From Tetracladium setigerum (taxonomy: Eukaryota > Ascomycota > Leotiomycetes > Helotiales): 64,000 bases of DNA. The stretch is taken from contig PZJY01000006.1 of assembly GCA_031472005.1 (NCBI GenBank), positions 1,054,001 through 1,118,000 on the forward strand, written 5' to 3'. This document shows, piece after piece, positions 35,588 to 47,688 of the stretch (its first letter is position 1; every line of letters begins with the position of its first letter). The position numbers were made by a program, and so were the translations under genes. The notes beneath the pieces are model-generated. The model was not told the DNA's origin, did no database searches, and saw only the letters and a program-made list of their open reading frames with translations.

Positions 35588-38517
35588 TTATTTTCCTCTC
35601 AACATTGTCTCAATCGTATATAGATCGTCATCTTCCCAGCGGTTTTTCTCCTCTTCCGAAAGACGTAAAAAGATTTCAAGTGGACGAAGTCCAACCAAGT
35701 CATTGAATTGGGAAAGCAGAGTCCCACCCTCACACCTTATTCCATCACTATTACCCGTATAGTTTGGATCTGCTCCAGCCTCCAGTAGCACACCCACGCA
35801 TTCGAAATTACACGTTTGAGTCGCGATCTGTAATGGCGACACAACAAATCTTGTGGAGTTAACGTCTGTGACTAGTTGTAATAGACGAGGCAAGATTGCC
35901 TGGTGAGATGAGGACATCCCTTCAACGTAGCTGCAAAGATATAACAAGAGGACCTTGAATGGATCTGAACAACTGCTGTCTAACCCCAGAAGAAATTTGA
36001 ACTGGTCGAAGAATACACTAGACAATTGTGCAAATAGCTCAATGATCGATCCTTGAGGTCCATATATCAACCCGTAGACGTCTTTTAGTCCGAAATAGCA
36101 TTCCTCGAGATCCAATTGAGTTTTCAGTAGATTCTCTTCATCGCCATGTTCAAGGAGCTTTTTGCCCAGCTTAAATGTCTCGTCTATTAGTAGTACCTGT
36201 GCTAGTAGGAAAACATTTGCGTGTTTCGAGCTGGGGGGCCACGACATTGAGCGAAAGTTGCCCAAAAATTTTGCAACGTCAAAAGAGCAGTCACTGGAGA
36301 TGTAATCGATGACACTGGCGGCCGTATACATCGAAGCGAAGTAGCCTTTCGAAAAGTCCAAAAGATCTAAGGCCAATATTGCTAAGTCATCTTGCTCCGA
36401 TATTTCCTTGCCCATAAGACTTAGCAAGTAAACAGACGAAAGAGCGCCGAAGATGTCAAACTGCGTATCAAGTTCAAATTTGATGGTTTCATCGCCATCG
36501 TCTCCTAATAAATGGTCGATTTTGTGATGATGTGCCTCGCAAATCAGAAGGCGATTGAGCTCTTGTACCGTACTCTCTTCTCTCACTGAATAGAAAGTAG
36601 AACAGAAGCTGGCCATCCTCGTGGAGCTGACAAACTCCCACACGGTAAAATGAGCGAAAGATATCGTACTTGAATTTTGACTGAACTGACTGGACTCAGG
36701 TGTTACTGTGATTAGGCATCCGCAGATATCTCGAAGGCGGTCTTCATCAAGGAAATAGTGGTGTTTAGAAGCCGTCAACTCAGATATGCTCCGTTCGATA
36801 GCCTCGAGAAGAATTGGAGTCGATATGTTGTGCTTGTATATGTACTGATGGTAAAATATCCATTTCAAAACGTATTGCACCACTAAACGACCTTCTTCGG
36901 GGACTGCCTGGAATATCCTTTCGTATGTTTCGTCCAATGTCTTCGGAAGGTTTGCCAACGCAGCTATGACGATATTCTGCTGCGGTTTGAGATTTTCCAA
37001 GATGTATATTTGACACACCACCCATCGAAACCTAATTATCATTTAATGTTACAAGTCATTCTATTATGTTAAATTGAAAACTTACATTCCTTTCGCCTTG
37101 GTTGACAAAGCCGCCAAAACATCTGCCACTAAATTTGGTGGCCAATGCTTGAACTTGCGGTTGCTGTTCAATTTTGATTGAGTATATATTCTGATATCCT
37201 CGTCGAGTAAAGGGTTCATCATAGATATCGGCGTTGAAATCGGTTCCATGATTCTCTTGATATCATTATATTCCCTGCTAGTGGCCAGTAGCTTGATCCT
37301 CTCAAATCGCGGTTCGGTGGATAAACTTTGGAGGACGTCAAGGAGCTCATTTCTCGGCTCTAGACTCTCGTCGACGGCATCAATAACAAGGTATACCTTT
37401 TCAAAGTCTTCGAGAATGACTTCAATGATAACTAACAGGTCCTCGTGCGTTGGTGTCCCACCCTTTTCGTACAGTTCGACGAGGCGAGTTGGCATCGACT
37501 CCGTTTGACGGCAAAGTGTATCAATTATCCATCTCAAGAATGGTGATACTTCGTTCTGATTGTTTGTGAAGGAGCAGTAATAGTAGAAGAGGCCATTCTT
37601 TTCTGAAGGAGTTACCTCGAGATGATCTTTAATCGCTTCTATCAAGTGAGAGGCGAGAATGGTCTTGCCAGCTCCAGGAATGCCGTGAATCCACAGGCAC
37701 CGGGTTGTATCGTTGAGCCAATCCTCCCATTCCTGGGAGCGAAGCATCCAGTCGCCTGTCTTAGGTTCGTACTGTGAACAGGCTCGATGGTGAAGAGGTG
37801 TTGGGTCAGTGATCTTGAGCCAACGATAGATTTCGTAGCGTTTGGCATCTGGAATGCATATATAAAGTCAGTTGCTGCCCACAACAGAATGATTTGATGC
37901 TAGATTTTGTGTTCACCTGAGACGATAGTCTGAATAGCGCGAGCGTGCTCCTTGATTTCTCTCACATCATGACTAGATCACAAGTTAGAAAGGGGGGCAT
38001 GATGGAGTGTAGACAAATGATAGACCATATCAGAAACAAAATAAATATCGAGATTAACTCACTTTACCTGTACAGTGAGGGCTAGGTGTATCGTCGCTTT
38101 GAGATTACTCAGCTCCCCCACAAGCTTTTTCGCTCTTTCTGCTTTGAAAGGCCAGGTAAGATGAGCTAGGGTTACTTTGACCTTCTGCCTCTTGCAAGTG
38201 TTGTCCTGTGCTTGATGATAGCCTGATGGGAAAAGCGCTTCCATCTTCGTCATAACAGAATGACAGGCTTGAATAGTACCATCTGGACCAGCTAACCGCT
38301 CAAGCATACCGGCCTTCGTGCCTGCATCACTGCTTGAGACAAGAGTATCTACATTCTCTAGGATCGCCTTCATCATGGACGTCTCAAGCAAAATTGATCG
38401 AAGATCTGAAGGGGCATCGTGCACGGTTTCAATGTAGAACTTGCACAATCCGATAACTCGGTCGGATATCTGAAGAACTGCAATAATACTGGCAACGCTT
38501 CCGATCGGTTCTGCCAT
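35588..38517 (-). CDS. STAND/NLR-like protein: HeLo-like - NACHT - degenerate ankyrin
   Basis: Four exons with clean joins, about 925 residues. The ATG is at 38517. The N terminus (EPIGSVASIIAVLQISDRVI, APSDLRSILLE) fits the fungal STAND N-terminal HeLo-like/PF17111 type. A short exon HDVREIKEHARAIQTIVS follows. The NACHT P-loop ATPase has Walker A WIHGIPGAGKTILASHL and Walker B KVYLVIDAVDES, then LLATSREYNDIKRIMEPI. After the intron at about 37041-37083 come MFRWVVCQIYILENLKP and DETYERIFQ, typical of the region behind NACHT. The C-terminal half is helical, with only one clear ankyrin-like repeat (SPLQIATQTCNFECVGVLLEAGADPN). Fungal proteins of this design act in nonself recognition and regulated cell death. 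The role here is inferred from architecture. Confidence 0.85.
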
Positions 38518-39131
38518 CTCAACGTAAAGATTTTGATTAATTGTTGAGTGTGTTTGACTAAAAGGAAGGAAGGTAGGAGGGCAGATATTTGTTGTTGTAG
38601 AAGAGGATGTGTGTTGTTCTGTGGCTGGGTGATCTTCTTATGCATAGCCACCTTCCCTTTACCCAGCCTTGTGCACAAGAACAAGCCTTTCTGAGGTACC
38701 TTGCAGGTAGCTAGGCTTTTGAGGACCACCATTGCCGCCTCTGTGTATACCGCTCGTCATCTTCGTCCCCTGACTTTTCTTGTCCTTCTGACTTTAGGAG
38801 TAGAAGCTAAGATCTCGACGGTGTAACTTGAAGAAGGTGTGGAAATTTTGGGAGATTTTGATTGTTCGAAAGGCTGAAGTTGCAAGATAGCTAAGTCTGG
38901 CGACGCGAACAAGATGAGTTTGTTTGGGGTTAAGCATAATCAACGTTAAATTGCCAGTTGAATGTAATAATCTGGTTTTGGTTTGACAAGAGAATGAGCG
39001 GTTGGTTGTGTGTGAGGAGGGAAAGAAGTGACCTTTATCAACCGCTCTTTCTCCCATCATGTATCGACAACCGAAATGGAAATTGGACCCTCAGGTACAA
39101 CCAGCTCGCATGAACCGGCAGACTCAATAAA
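38518..39131. other. intergenic, promoter side of the STAND gene
   Basis: No coding character. The sequence next to 38518 is C/A-rich on the minus strand, as in a 5' leader. Confidence 0.4.
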
Positions 39132-39585
39132 ATGCCCATCCACTACCTCTCCATCCCTGCCTCCTCCGTTCCAACCCCCCTCGCATTCTACGCCGTGTTC
39201 CTCAAACCTATAGCACACAATTGACATTTCAGCCTTATGAACAACGCAGCATTCCTCTCTCCACAAGCAGCGCCGAACTTCTGACTCTCGATTACGATGC
39301 CTAAGGAGAAGATCTCACAGAATCTTATTGCTTTAGCGGTGGAAATAGGGTGTGGTCGATGAGCTGCATGCTGACACTTTGTGAAGTCTCAATGTGCCTT
39401 TTTTCCTTTGAAACTTTGGCGAGGAACTGAGTGTGAATGCGAATCACTGGCGTTGTGGTTGTAGGAAGGCGGGTGTGTTTTGCAATTCGCACCTTAAGGT
39501 GGGACCGCAGTATACGGATGTGTACTATGCGGCATATGTGCTTGATCCTGATGGACATCACATTGAAACTCTTTCCTTTGGATAA
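39132..39585 (+). pseudogene. glyoxalase/VOC-family pseudogene
   Basis: It starts MPIHYLSIPASSVPTPLAFYAVFLKPIAHN at 39132 and is then stopped by TGA. The same frame continues as NNAAFLSPQAAPNF, a second TGA, and KEKISQNLIALAVE. After a frame change come VVDELHADTL and, in the last open piece, VYYAAYVLDPDGHHIETLSF to 39585. The DPDG-x-x-IE ending and the IHY start are hallmarks of fungal glyoxalase/bleomycin-resistance (VOC) proteins. Two stops and at least one frame change make it a clear relic. The in-frame TGAs sit where W might be expected, so G-to-A changes could explain them. Confidence 0.65.
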
Positions 39586-39878
39586 GAAGTAAAGAGAAAT
39601 AGTAGGGCAGTGAAGAAGTGAAGTATTGTTGTCTTGACGAGGCGGACTCTGGGAGTAAGGTTTAGACTTTGCGTAGGAGCGTTCATTTGGTGTTGGAATA
39701 GTGTTGCCATGCTTCTTTGAGCGTTTGCTGTCTTTTCCTCGGCCTTTCCTTCACTTTTCTCCTTGGATCCTCTCCCTAAAATCACTGCCAGATTGGGTGA
39801 CAGAACTCCTACGCTCCAGAAACTCCACAAAGCATATGGGTATCATATCATCTTCTTCCCTTCAACCTCTTCTTTACC
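39586..39878. other. short intergenic region
   Basis: Lies between the VOC relic and the 3' end of the dynactin gene. No gene is seen. Confidence 0.35.
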
Positions 39879-40626
39879 TCACGCATTTCCCACTGCTCGA
39901 TAAACCTCCCTCAAATCCATTCCATCAATCTCTCCCTCTGCCACCTCCCCAATAACTCTCCCCGGCCTGCCCGCTACGACACTGAAACTTGGGATCACCA
40001 TATTAGGCGGTACGACAGTCCCATCCAGTATCTTCACATAATCCTTGATAATCGCAAACTTTCCGATCACAACATTTGCGCCGATATTAACGTGGGTACC
40101 GATGAGTGCTGCTTCGACGATGGAGCCTGCTCCTATGAAGACGTGGTCGGCGATTTTGAGGGGGTAGTGTGAGAATGTACTATTTCTTTTGTTAGTACAC
40201 ATTTCTCTAGATACCAACGCTCACATTCTTCCGCGCTATACTATCCCTTCTCTACCTCAAAATGTCAAAGTAACCAGTAACGCAAGCACACATACCCTCT
40301 ATACAACTTCCCCGGTGGTCTTAACTCACACCCCCTACTAAAAAAGCAATACCGTCCAATTGCAACCGCAACCGTATTCCCACTGCTCTTCTCGCCCGAA
40401 GTACTGGGGTTTGTACGCAGCAGGTCACCGCGGATGATAACTTCGGCTTGGATGACGGTTTTGCCGCCGAGAATAATGTTGGTTGTGCCGATTATCTGGC
40501 TGCGTCGCGAGACTTTATTACCTGTGTCCTACCAGCGGATTAGTTGGCTGGAGTGGGATGCCTTGAAAAGGCGAGGGGGAAATTTACGGTCTCGATGTAT
40601 TCTCCCTTGACAGGCTTTTTGGACAT
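39879..40626 (-). CDS. dynactin subunit p25 (left-handed beta-helix)
   Basis: Three exons: MSKKPVKGEYIET from the ATG at 40626; then DTGNKVSRRSQIIGTTNIILGG to ELRPPGKLYRG; then TFSHYPLKIADHVFIGAGSI to the stop at 39879. The product is about 190 residues, the usual size. Hexapeptide-repeat isoleucines and valines (VFIGAGSIVEAALIG, VNIGANVVIGKFAII) build the left-handed beta-helix typical of the pointed-end dynactin subunits p25 and p27. The C terminus VIPSFSVVAGRPGRVIGE is characteristic. p25 helps target dynein to early endosomes and supports nuclear movement in filamentous fungi. Its neighbours are unrelated in function. Confidence 0.92.
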
Positions 40627-41441
40627 GGTTGCGAGTGGGAGGATTGTGGTTTACATGATCTTGTTGCATGGTTTCGTTGGAAGTCTGGAAGAACGCGTTG
40701 GTAGTGCTTCGATACTGCCGGAAGGCGGTGGATTGGAGATGTTCCAGGCACGCCATTTTTGCTTGTCACACCCGCCTGTCTCCAGTCTGAACAACCAACA
40801 CAACAAGACAAACGAATTTGAAATATCTCAAGATTGTTTTTCTATCAATTCAATTGTAATCCAGATTATTCAACCGTGTTATCAATTAAAAACCTAATGT
40901 CTTATCTCTAAGGTGAATACTTGTCGCATATTTATCAAGTGTTAATGGCGCACTGAACGGTTTCTGATATATGGGAGGGAATTTTGGGAAAGAAAAGCAT
41001 TTAATTCAGATTTTATCACTGAAAGAACCGAGTTAAGGGAATTAATGATAGAATGAGAGGCATATGAGAAGAATATATCATATTGGAGTCATTTACACAC
41101 CCCTGGGGTCCGGTGTGCAGGAGTTTGAGAAGGATATTAGCCGCTCCAGAAGACACTTGTTGATTTCCCAAAATCAATTACATGGTACACTAGTTTGTTA
41201 AGATGTGAGAATATGAAACTCACAGCAAAGGCAGTTCTTTCAACCTTATTTACATCATCCATCATCAGCCCATAAACACAATTTAACGCCAAATCCGAAC
41301 TACAATCCTGGATGTCGTCCCCTACACCGCCTTTGTATACATATTTGTGAAGCTGAATATCCTCCTTAATCCGTATCTTAGATTTTTAAATATAAATATG
41401 ATTTCGTATTCTAGAAACAACTTGCCGGAACGAGGATTCGG
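40627..41441. other. intergenic, no gene seen
   Basis: Promoter side of the p25 gene and 3' flank of the coiled-coil gene. AT-rich sequence at 40900-41400. An open frame at 40544-40897 (+) is antisense to p25 exon 1 and was not accepted. Confidence 0.4.
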
Positions 41442-42575
41442 TTACATGCCCCTTCCTACAACAGGCCATGCCCCAGGAGTACCTTGATGTACAGGACTGC
41501 TTCCATTATCTTGATATTCCCAAACATTCCTCTGAGAACTCTGCGGTTGCTGAGATGGCCGCGACGGCAACGAAAGCAGCTTTAAATTTTGAATCTCCAT
41601 CTCAAGCTCCTTGGCTCTCCGTGCTGTAGCCTCGCTGTTCTTCTTAAAGAACATTGTCAGGCGCTGAGCCTCCGCCATCTCACTCGCATGTGAGCGCTCA
41701 ATATTTTCTCGTGCTTGCAATTTGTCTCTCGCTTCGTCGACGGTCCTTTGATGTAATTCTTGGAGATCCCTCAGACTCTGGGTGAGACTTTTGATCTTTG
41801 CTTCCCCAGCTGTGGTGTGAGCTCTCAGCTGACTGAATTTGTGCCTTTGTTGGTCCAGTTCTTGGCGATACTGCTGGGTTTTTGCTCTCTCCTGCTCAAT
41901 GACGGATCGTGATGTGTCTTGAGAGGCATGTGATGCTCTCAGGTCTTGTAATTCGTTCTGGAGACGTTGGATCTCATCATGAGATGTATCCCTCCTCGGG
42001 TGTGTAGATTGTTGGTTATTGGCCATGTTCTGAAGTTTTTGTATTTCCGTCACATCTCTACCACGATTTTCTTGTTCTCTCACCAGTTGGCTTTTTGCAT
42101 CGCGAAGCTCAAACTCCTGCTCCCGTAGAGACTGGTCTTTCTCTCTCAAATCCAAATCTTTCTTTCGCAATTCCGTTGTCAACTGATCGACTGTTTGTTG
42201 CAACTCGGCAGAGTTTTGTGTATCGCCTTGTGCTAGCCTGGCGTTTGAAAGTTCCTTCCTGGTCTTGACGTGGTCGGTCACCATTCTCCCTAGTTTCTCT
42301 GATAGACTCGCCACCTCTACTTTTAGGCGGGAATTCTCTGCCATTAGACCTTCTAAGGCTTGTCGGGTTTTCATGCCTTTGACACTTGGTGGACTGCTGA
42401 GTGAATGTTGCATCTCACTAGGCCTGGCTCCAACTGTCGGACTCTCGGTTCGTGCTCGTGTGGGTAAAATATCACCGCGAGATATCATGGTGTTCGACAT
42501 GGCGAGCAGGGTAGAACTCCCAGGAACAAAGCCTGGCCCATTTGGGTATGCCTCATCGCGACCTCGAGAAGTCAT
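41442..42575 (-). CDS. coiled-coil protein, unknown function
   Basis: Intronless frame of 377 residues, ATG at 42575. After a Pro/Ser-rich start, residues about 75-330 form a long, highly charged coiled coil: KTRQALEGLMAENSRLKVEV, repeated LREKDQSLREQEFELRD, and EIQRLQNELQDLR. The C terminus is Pro/Gln/Ser-rich (LPSRPSQQPQSSQRN). No catalytic motif, membrane span or signal peptide is visible. It lies divergently to the Clp-type gene, with about 530 bp between their ATGs. Coiled-coil character alone does not give a function. Confidence 0.75.
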   Translation of the reverse strand: MTSRGRDEAYPNGPGFVPGSSTLLAMSNTMISRGDILPTRARTESPTVGARPSEMQHSLSSPPSVKGMKTRQALEGLMAENSRLKVEVASLSEKLGRMVTDHVKTRKELSNARLAQGDTQNSAELQQTVDQLTTELRKKDLDLREKDQSLREQEFELRDAKSQLVREQENRGRDVTEIQKLQNMANNQQSTHPRRDTSHDEIQRLQNELQDLRASHASQDTSRSVIEQERAKTQQYRQELDQQRHKFSQLRAHTTAGEAKIKSLTQSLRDLQELHQRTVDEARDKLQARENIERSHASEMAEAQRLTMFFKKNSEATARRAKELEMEIQNLKLLSLPSRPSQQPQSSQRNVWEYQDNGSSPVHQGTPGAWPVVGRGM

Positions 42576-43107
42576 ATCTGATGGTTTGAACGATTTTGCT
42601 GCCCGTGATTTTTGGAGTGTGCAGAAGGACGAGTTCCAAGAAAAGATTCAGAATATTTGGGAGACCCCCTCCCACGCCTTCAGCGCCACTATTCGCTCTG
42701 TAAATTATTTATCAAGTTTGCTTCGAATTTGTAGTATTTACAAATGCAAGGTTACTTTGGTGGCTGAGCTAAATGCCTTTCCATTCGTGCCACGACAATC
42801 CCATCTGGGCGTACTCGGCATGAGTTACAAGTTGTGCAACTGCTTGGCACAGCCTCGTCTTCGAGTTTTACTTTTTCTTGCAAACAATTTGTATTGAAAA
42901 TACGCCATGTTTAGGCAGGTATCCAGCCTCACCAAAGGAGTTTGTCCGGAGTGGTCTGCTTTCAACTGAAGGCGATTATCGTGAAGTGTGTTAACGGTAA
43001 CCTTCAGTCTGGTCTCCAAGCCACGATGTTGCTATGAATGATTTTTGCTTTAAGGGGACAGCTCGGTAACTCTTTTGCTAGACTTCTATCTATTCGTTAT
43101 TCCGAAG
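42576..43107. promoter_or_regulatory. divergent promoter region
   Basis: About 530 bp between the coiled-coil gene (-) and the UBA/ankyrin/AAA gene (+). No named motif stands out. Confidence 0.35.
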
Positions 43108-45769
43108 ATGTCCTCAAGAGTCTCAAACTCGCAACATGAGAATGATTCTCCGAGCAGCACCCAAGTCCATGATGTGATGATCGCTTGTGAATGCAGCGAG
43201 GACAACGCGATAAGGTTATTGAAGGTAAGTCTTTTCGTAGTCTTCTTTTGCATGTTTACGTAGGCTCATTGGTTTAAAGCATTGTAGCAACAATTTAGAG
43301 GAAGCCAAAATTCGCCATGAAATCGAGACTCTTTACGGGGTCCCAACAGCGCTCCCAGAGACGAAAGCGCAGCAGCCTTCACCAGAATATGATCTTGACT
43401 TTTTGTCGTACGACAGCTCTGATGACGATATAATCTCTATTACACCCTCTCCAGGTCAGGCTCCCTCTCCAGGTAGTCCAAAAGCTTTAGCGAAACGTCC
43501 GCCGCCTCCCAAAAAGCCTCAGAAACTGCGAAATTCAAGACGGCCACAGAATTCGAACGACGATGAGATAGAAGATCATAAACCCAACGGTCGCATAGAA
43601 CCCCAAAGATCCTCCTCCCGAGACCAGAATAGAATTGTGGTCGATTCAGTGAATGATATCCATTCAACGCCGGAGCCAAACGATTGGACGAAGACAGAGC
43701 CCACAAATATAGATATCCCCATTGTACCTCCGACCCACCCTGAGTATAGTAGTAAAGCAACAGGTCTTCCAAGTTTTGAAGATCATGGCTCAAGGCCCCA
43801 AGATAATTCCACCGAATTACAACCCAAGCGCAAATCCTCTTTCAGACACGATTCTCTTCGACGCCTGCTTCAGGATGATCTTCTAGATGACCTTTCAGAT
43901 AACCATTACATCGAAGTTCCAGTCTCTACTGATCCCCAACGCAAAGACACAGTGATGGAAGACCCAGTGATAGAAGAACCTCTACCAGAGGATCCAAAGG
44001 TGGAAGGTGTTCAAGAGCCAGAATGGAACTTCATTCTTCCCGAGATCCCTCCACCACCAAGCTTGACACCTGGACTAGGAGAAGGTAATGATGGCTTCAA
44101 TTTGCGAGACTTAATTGGCGCTATTCAAAACAATGTCGACGTACGTCTGGTGGTAGAGTATCTAGCCTACTACGATTCAAAGGTTGTACGGAGGCATCTC
44201 TGCGACAATCTGGAAGGATTCCCGTCAATATTCTTCGCTGTTGGCACAAACAATGAAATTCTGATTCGGAAGTGGATTGAATTTGGGGCAGATGTTTCGG
44301 CTATCCATCAAAGTTCGGGAGTTCCTCTTCTCGCCTTCGCCATCATGAACAGTGAACAGCTCGATTCAGATACCACTCTGACTGTCTCAACTCTCCTGAG
44401 CCTTGGTGCCCTCCCAGAAGTCATTCCTTCGTCATTTTATACGCCATTTAATCAAGATCTCCCCGATGATGGCCCAAGTGACGAGAGCCTGAAAGACGAC
44501 TTGCAAGACAAGATTAAATCTTGGTGTTCTCCTGCCGCAAGATCAAAACTCGCGCGAACAGCTAATATCACGCAACGGTACTATCTGGAACGTGCATCAA
44601 AGACGAAGAAACCCTCGCTCCGCCAAAGACAAGTTGCCAAACTGAGAAATGCCGAAGCACTTCTCGGAATATCATATTTCTTGATCGGCCAGTCAATAGC
44701 CACGACCCGTCTATTTCAGAAATTACTGAACTATATGATGGTCAAGACAAAAAGACCCTTGGTAATGGTTTTCGCGGGTCCCAGCGGTCATGGCAAGACG
44801 GAACTTGCGAGGCGACTTGGACATTTGATGAGCTTGGATCTTGAAATCGTCGATTGCACCATCTACAATCGCGAGATAGAATTATTCGGTCCGCGAAACC
44901 CATATGTTGGGGCTGAACAAGGAAGCCCATTGAACAATTTCCTGGTCAAGAATGCGGGAAAGAGGTGTATTGTGTTCCTGGACGAGTTTGAGAAAACCAC
45001 AACTGATATACATCAAGCTCTACTTGTCCCCTTTGACAATGGTGAGTACTCATAGCCTCACTGAATATGCTTATAGTACTAATAGGAGCTGTAGGGGAAT
45101 ACCAGGATCGTCGTGATCTCAAACAGATCGACTGCTCGAAAACGGTCTGGATTCTGGCCACAAATGCGTTGGATCCAACGATTCAAAGGTTCTGCAAACT
45201 AAACCACAAAGCAATCTTCGAAGACGATGACGAAAAGGAGAAACTGACGTTGATGAAAACTCTTTCGAAACAAATAAAAGAAGATTTCTTGTCTCAGTTT
45301 GGAGTGAGTTTGATCATACCGAAAGATTTGAGTGTGGGATTTTGTTCTTGAAGAAGTGAGCTAATATTTGATGCGGTAGTCTCCGGTCACGGGGAGAATT
45401 TCAGAATTCATCCCCTTTCTGCCATTCTCTCCTGGCGAGCAAGCAGTAATAGTGCACAAATTCCTGCTTGAATTAGGTCAAAAGGTTCAAGGACCCGTAA
45501 ATCTGATTGCAGGCCCAAAAGAGCAGCTGATTGGAAATATAAGGTTAAAGATCCGGAGGGATGCCTCGGTGTGTCGAATCCTGGCCGAAGCAGAATACCA
45601 TACAGATCTTGGTGCTCGGAGCTTGATTGTGGGAGCTAGAAGGTTGGAAGATCTTCTCGTGGAAGCTTATCTCGAAGTTGACGAAGAGATTCGTGAGAGT
45701 GAGAAAATGGTTGATTTTGTGGTCGATGTCAATGGAACTGAGCTGATCGCCAAGATGGCCAGGCAGTAA
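43108..45769 (+). CDS. UBA-like - ankyrin - Clp-type AAA+ ATPase
   Basis: Four exons, about 825 residues. Exon 1 (ATG at 43108) ends RLLK; an intron ending at 43280 joins it to HCSNNLEEA, which together look like a UBA-type helix bundle (CECSEDNAIRLLKHCSNNLEEA). A long Pro/Ser-rich linker follows. A region with two ankyrin-like units (PSIFFAVGTNNEILIRKWIEFGADV) comes next. The C-terminal part is a Clp/Hsp100 second-ATPase type: Walker A VFAGPSGHGKTELARRLG, Walker B CIVFLDEFEKTTTDIHQALL, sensor VWILATNALD, and a small domain with DLGARSLIVGARRLEDLL. Ankyrin plus a single Clp ATPase recalls mitochondrial CLPB/SKD3, a disaggregase, but the UBA-like start and lack of a clear transit peptide argue for a cytosolic, possibly ubiquitin-linked, role. 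That role is inference. Confidence 0.8.
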
Positions 45770-46143
45770 AAGTCGGAAGAAGTGGCTTTTGATTTGACCT
45801 AGCAGTCTAATTATATGTTGTGATTGAAAAAGGATATGATTGAATATATACTGAAAGCCTGGCTATAGGGCCACACTTTCAGAGATGAAATTTCCGAAGC
45901 GGATGGCTCCCCTCATCACAAGACCATGCATTGCCATCATACATCTAGATCTCCAAGACTTCGGGACGCCGCTGAAACTTTTGACGTTTATGTACAGTAT
46001 ATATAACAAATAAACAGCACCAGTATCATCAAGTCGCATCATCATAACTTGAGAGTGATTCAGTATAAAGAATACTAATAATCAGCCATCCTGTTTAGAT
46101 TCTCGCTATTTGCTTTAGCTTCCACTTTACTCATATTTTGACA
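45770..46143. other. convergent intergenic region
   Basis: Lies between the stop of the AAA+ gene (+) and the stop of the BTB gene (-). It is AT-rich, with nothing else seen. Confidence 0.4.
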
Positions 46144-46917
46144 TCAAGAACACACCTGTCTTCGCAATTCTGTGGAGCGACCCCATTTAGCTGGGGGTAC
46201 TGGTTTTGGTCGTTTGGCAATCTCCATCTTCTCGAGCCGTACGATGGGGTCATGATGACATTTTGGCCGCATTTCTCCCCCACATTTGGAGTACCAGTGA
46301 TTAATTTCATATGTCCTTGGGTCTGTGTCGGGCACAATGAGTGCTCTTCTAACTGCACGAAGTCCTGTATACTCGTTGGGTCCCAGGCCGGCTAGCCAGT
46401 GGTTCCAAACAACCCAGTGATCACTGAATCGACGAAGTGGAGAATCTCTGGATGATTCTTTCTCGATCATCTCCCAAGGGCCAAATGCCATAAATGCACA
46501 GCTTTGAATGAATTGCAGTAGTGCATATTTATCGAAGACGATGGAGCATTCTAGCTTCTTTCCCAAAAGCCAAACTGCAGCAGCGTTTGACAACCACGGT
46601 TCCTCTGGAATGGCATCGGCATCATAAGGTATTCTTGGGACTGGGTTGCTGATGTACTGCAAGAAGATGTCAAAAACCTTAGGCTTAAAGCCTTTAAGAA
46701 TGATAGGCTCATCTTTACGGTTCGAATCTGGTGCAAACCGACGTCGGCAGTATCGTGAACTCGATGAAAGCAGAGTCTTGTTGACGACGAAAAACTCTAC
46801 ACACTCTTCTGGTCCCACTTGAACTTTGACGCTCTCTTGAGTTTCATCGACTTTAGGTTCTGGACTCAAAGGACTGTTGCTGAAATCGGTGTCAGCACTC
46901 GGCGTTTTGATCGACAT
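46144..46917 (-). CDS. BTB/POZ-like domain protein
   Basis: Single exon from the ATG at 46917, 257 residues. The open frame extends further upstream only to a GTG and is probably not used. Residues about 25-100 look like a divergent BTB domain: VKVQVGPEECVEFFVVNKTLLSSSSRYC, then PIILKGFKPKVFDIFLQYISN. The remaining part is helical with many Trp residues (DHWVVWNHWLAGLG) and a basic C terminus (KRPKPVPPAKWGRSTELRR). Such single-BTB proteins are numerous in filamentous ascomycetes and mostly uncharacterised; some serve as cullin-3 adaptors. It lies between two genes of accessory type. Confidence 0.7.
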   Translation of the reverse strand: MSIKTPSADTDFSNSPLSPEPKVDETQESVKVQVGPEECVEFFVVNKTLLSSSSRYCRRRFAPDSNRKDEPIILKGFKPKVFDIFLQYISNPVPRIPYDADAIPEEPWLSNAAAVWLLGKKLECSIVFDKYALLQFIQSCAFMAFGPWEMIEKESSRDSPLRRFSDHWVVWNHWLAGLGPNEYTGLRAVRRALIVPDTDPRTYEINHWYSKCGGEMRPKCHHDPIVRLEKMEIAKRPKPVPPAKWGRSTELRRQVCS

Positions 46918-47688
46918 AGGTACATGGATTTGAAACTCCACTGAAGAGGGAGTCGAGATGGCCGTTGTAAGTCCGCAGTTGTCCAGCTTGAAGAATAAGA
47001 TCACGTTCTATGTTTCAGAAATAATGGGATCCAGAGTCTCACACGGATTCTCTACTCCCCGAATTGATCGAAGAGCAAGAGATTCTTTCGTTCCGTCAGC
47101 CCCCAGATTCTGATAATGTTTGGCATGGTTATGAGCCATGCTGTTCCACTCAGTCACGTGCCAGGCTTTTCCACAATCAACATCACAACTTCGGTCAACT
47201 GCGGCTGCGTCTCTACTCCGTATTTCTGAATGAACGACCTCTCTCGTTCAAGACCGCAGCAATCCTGGATGACCAACTCAAGCACCCGCTAGTATGACGG
47301 AGCCTCGTTTTCTCGTTTTCTCGTTTCAGAGAATATTGTTACATCTGAGAAAACATGGGACAGCCTGGCGCTTTCGAGGCTGAAATCACCACATACTACT
47401 CGGGCGAATTGATGTGACAATCATGGATGCGGCTGCATACATCATGCAGGATTGTTTTTCATCGTTCAACCTGGCCGACAGCCTTCTCCCTCGTGGGCTG
47501 TTTCCTGCCAATGGTCAGCCATATTCTTGGATTCGGTGTGCACGATGCACTATTCAACGCCAGAAAAGCCCAAATGTCAAACACCAGGCTGTACAGTACA
47601 GTATTTACCGATGGCTGTATTTCAAGCGGTAATGTCAAAATCGAGGCAGAGCCCAAATGTTACCAATCCACTGGGTTAGCGTTTGAAT
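46918..47688. promoter_or_regulatory. divergent promoter region
   Basis: About 770 bp between the BTB gene (-) and the large GTPase fusion (+). Short open frames here show no protein character. A tctcgttttctcgtttc direct repeat is present near 47309-47326. Confidence 0.35.

Noticed and set aside
35226..35762. 178-codon plus-strand open frame
   Set aside because: It overlaps the 3' end of the STAND gene on the opposite strand, and the rest lacks protein character.
40544..40897. 117-codon plus-strand frame
   Set aside because: Partly antisense to dynactin p25 exon 1 and without protein character.
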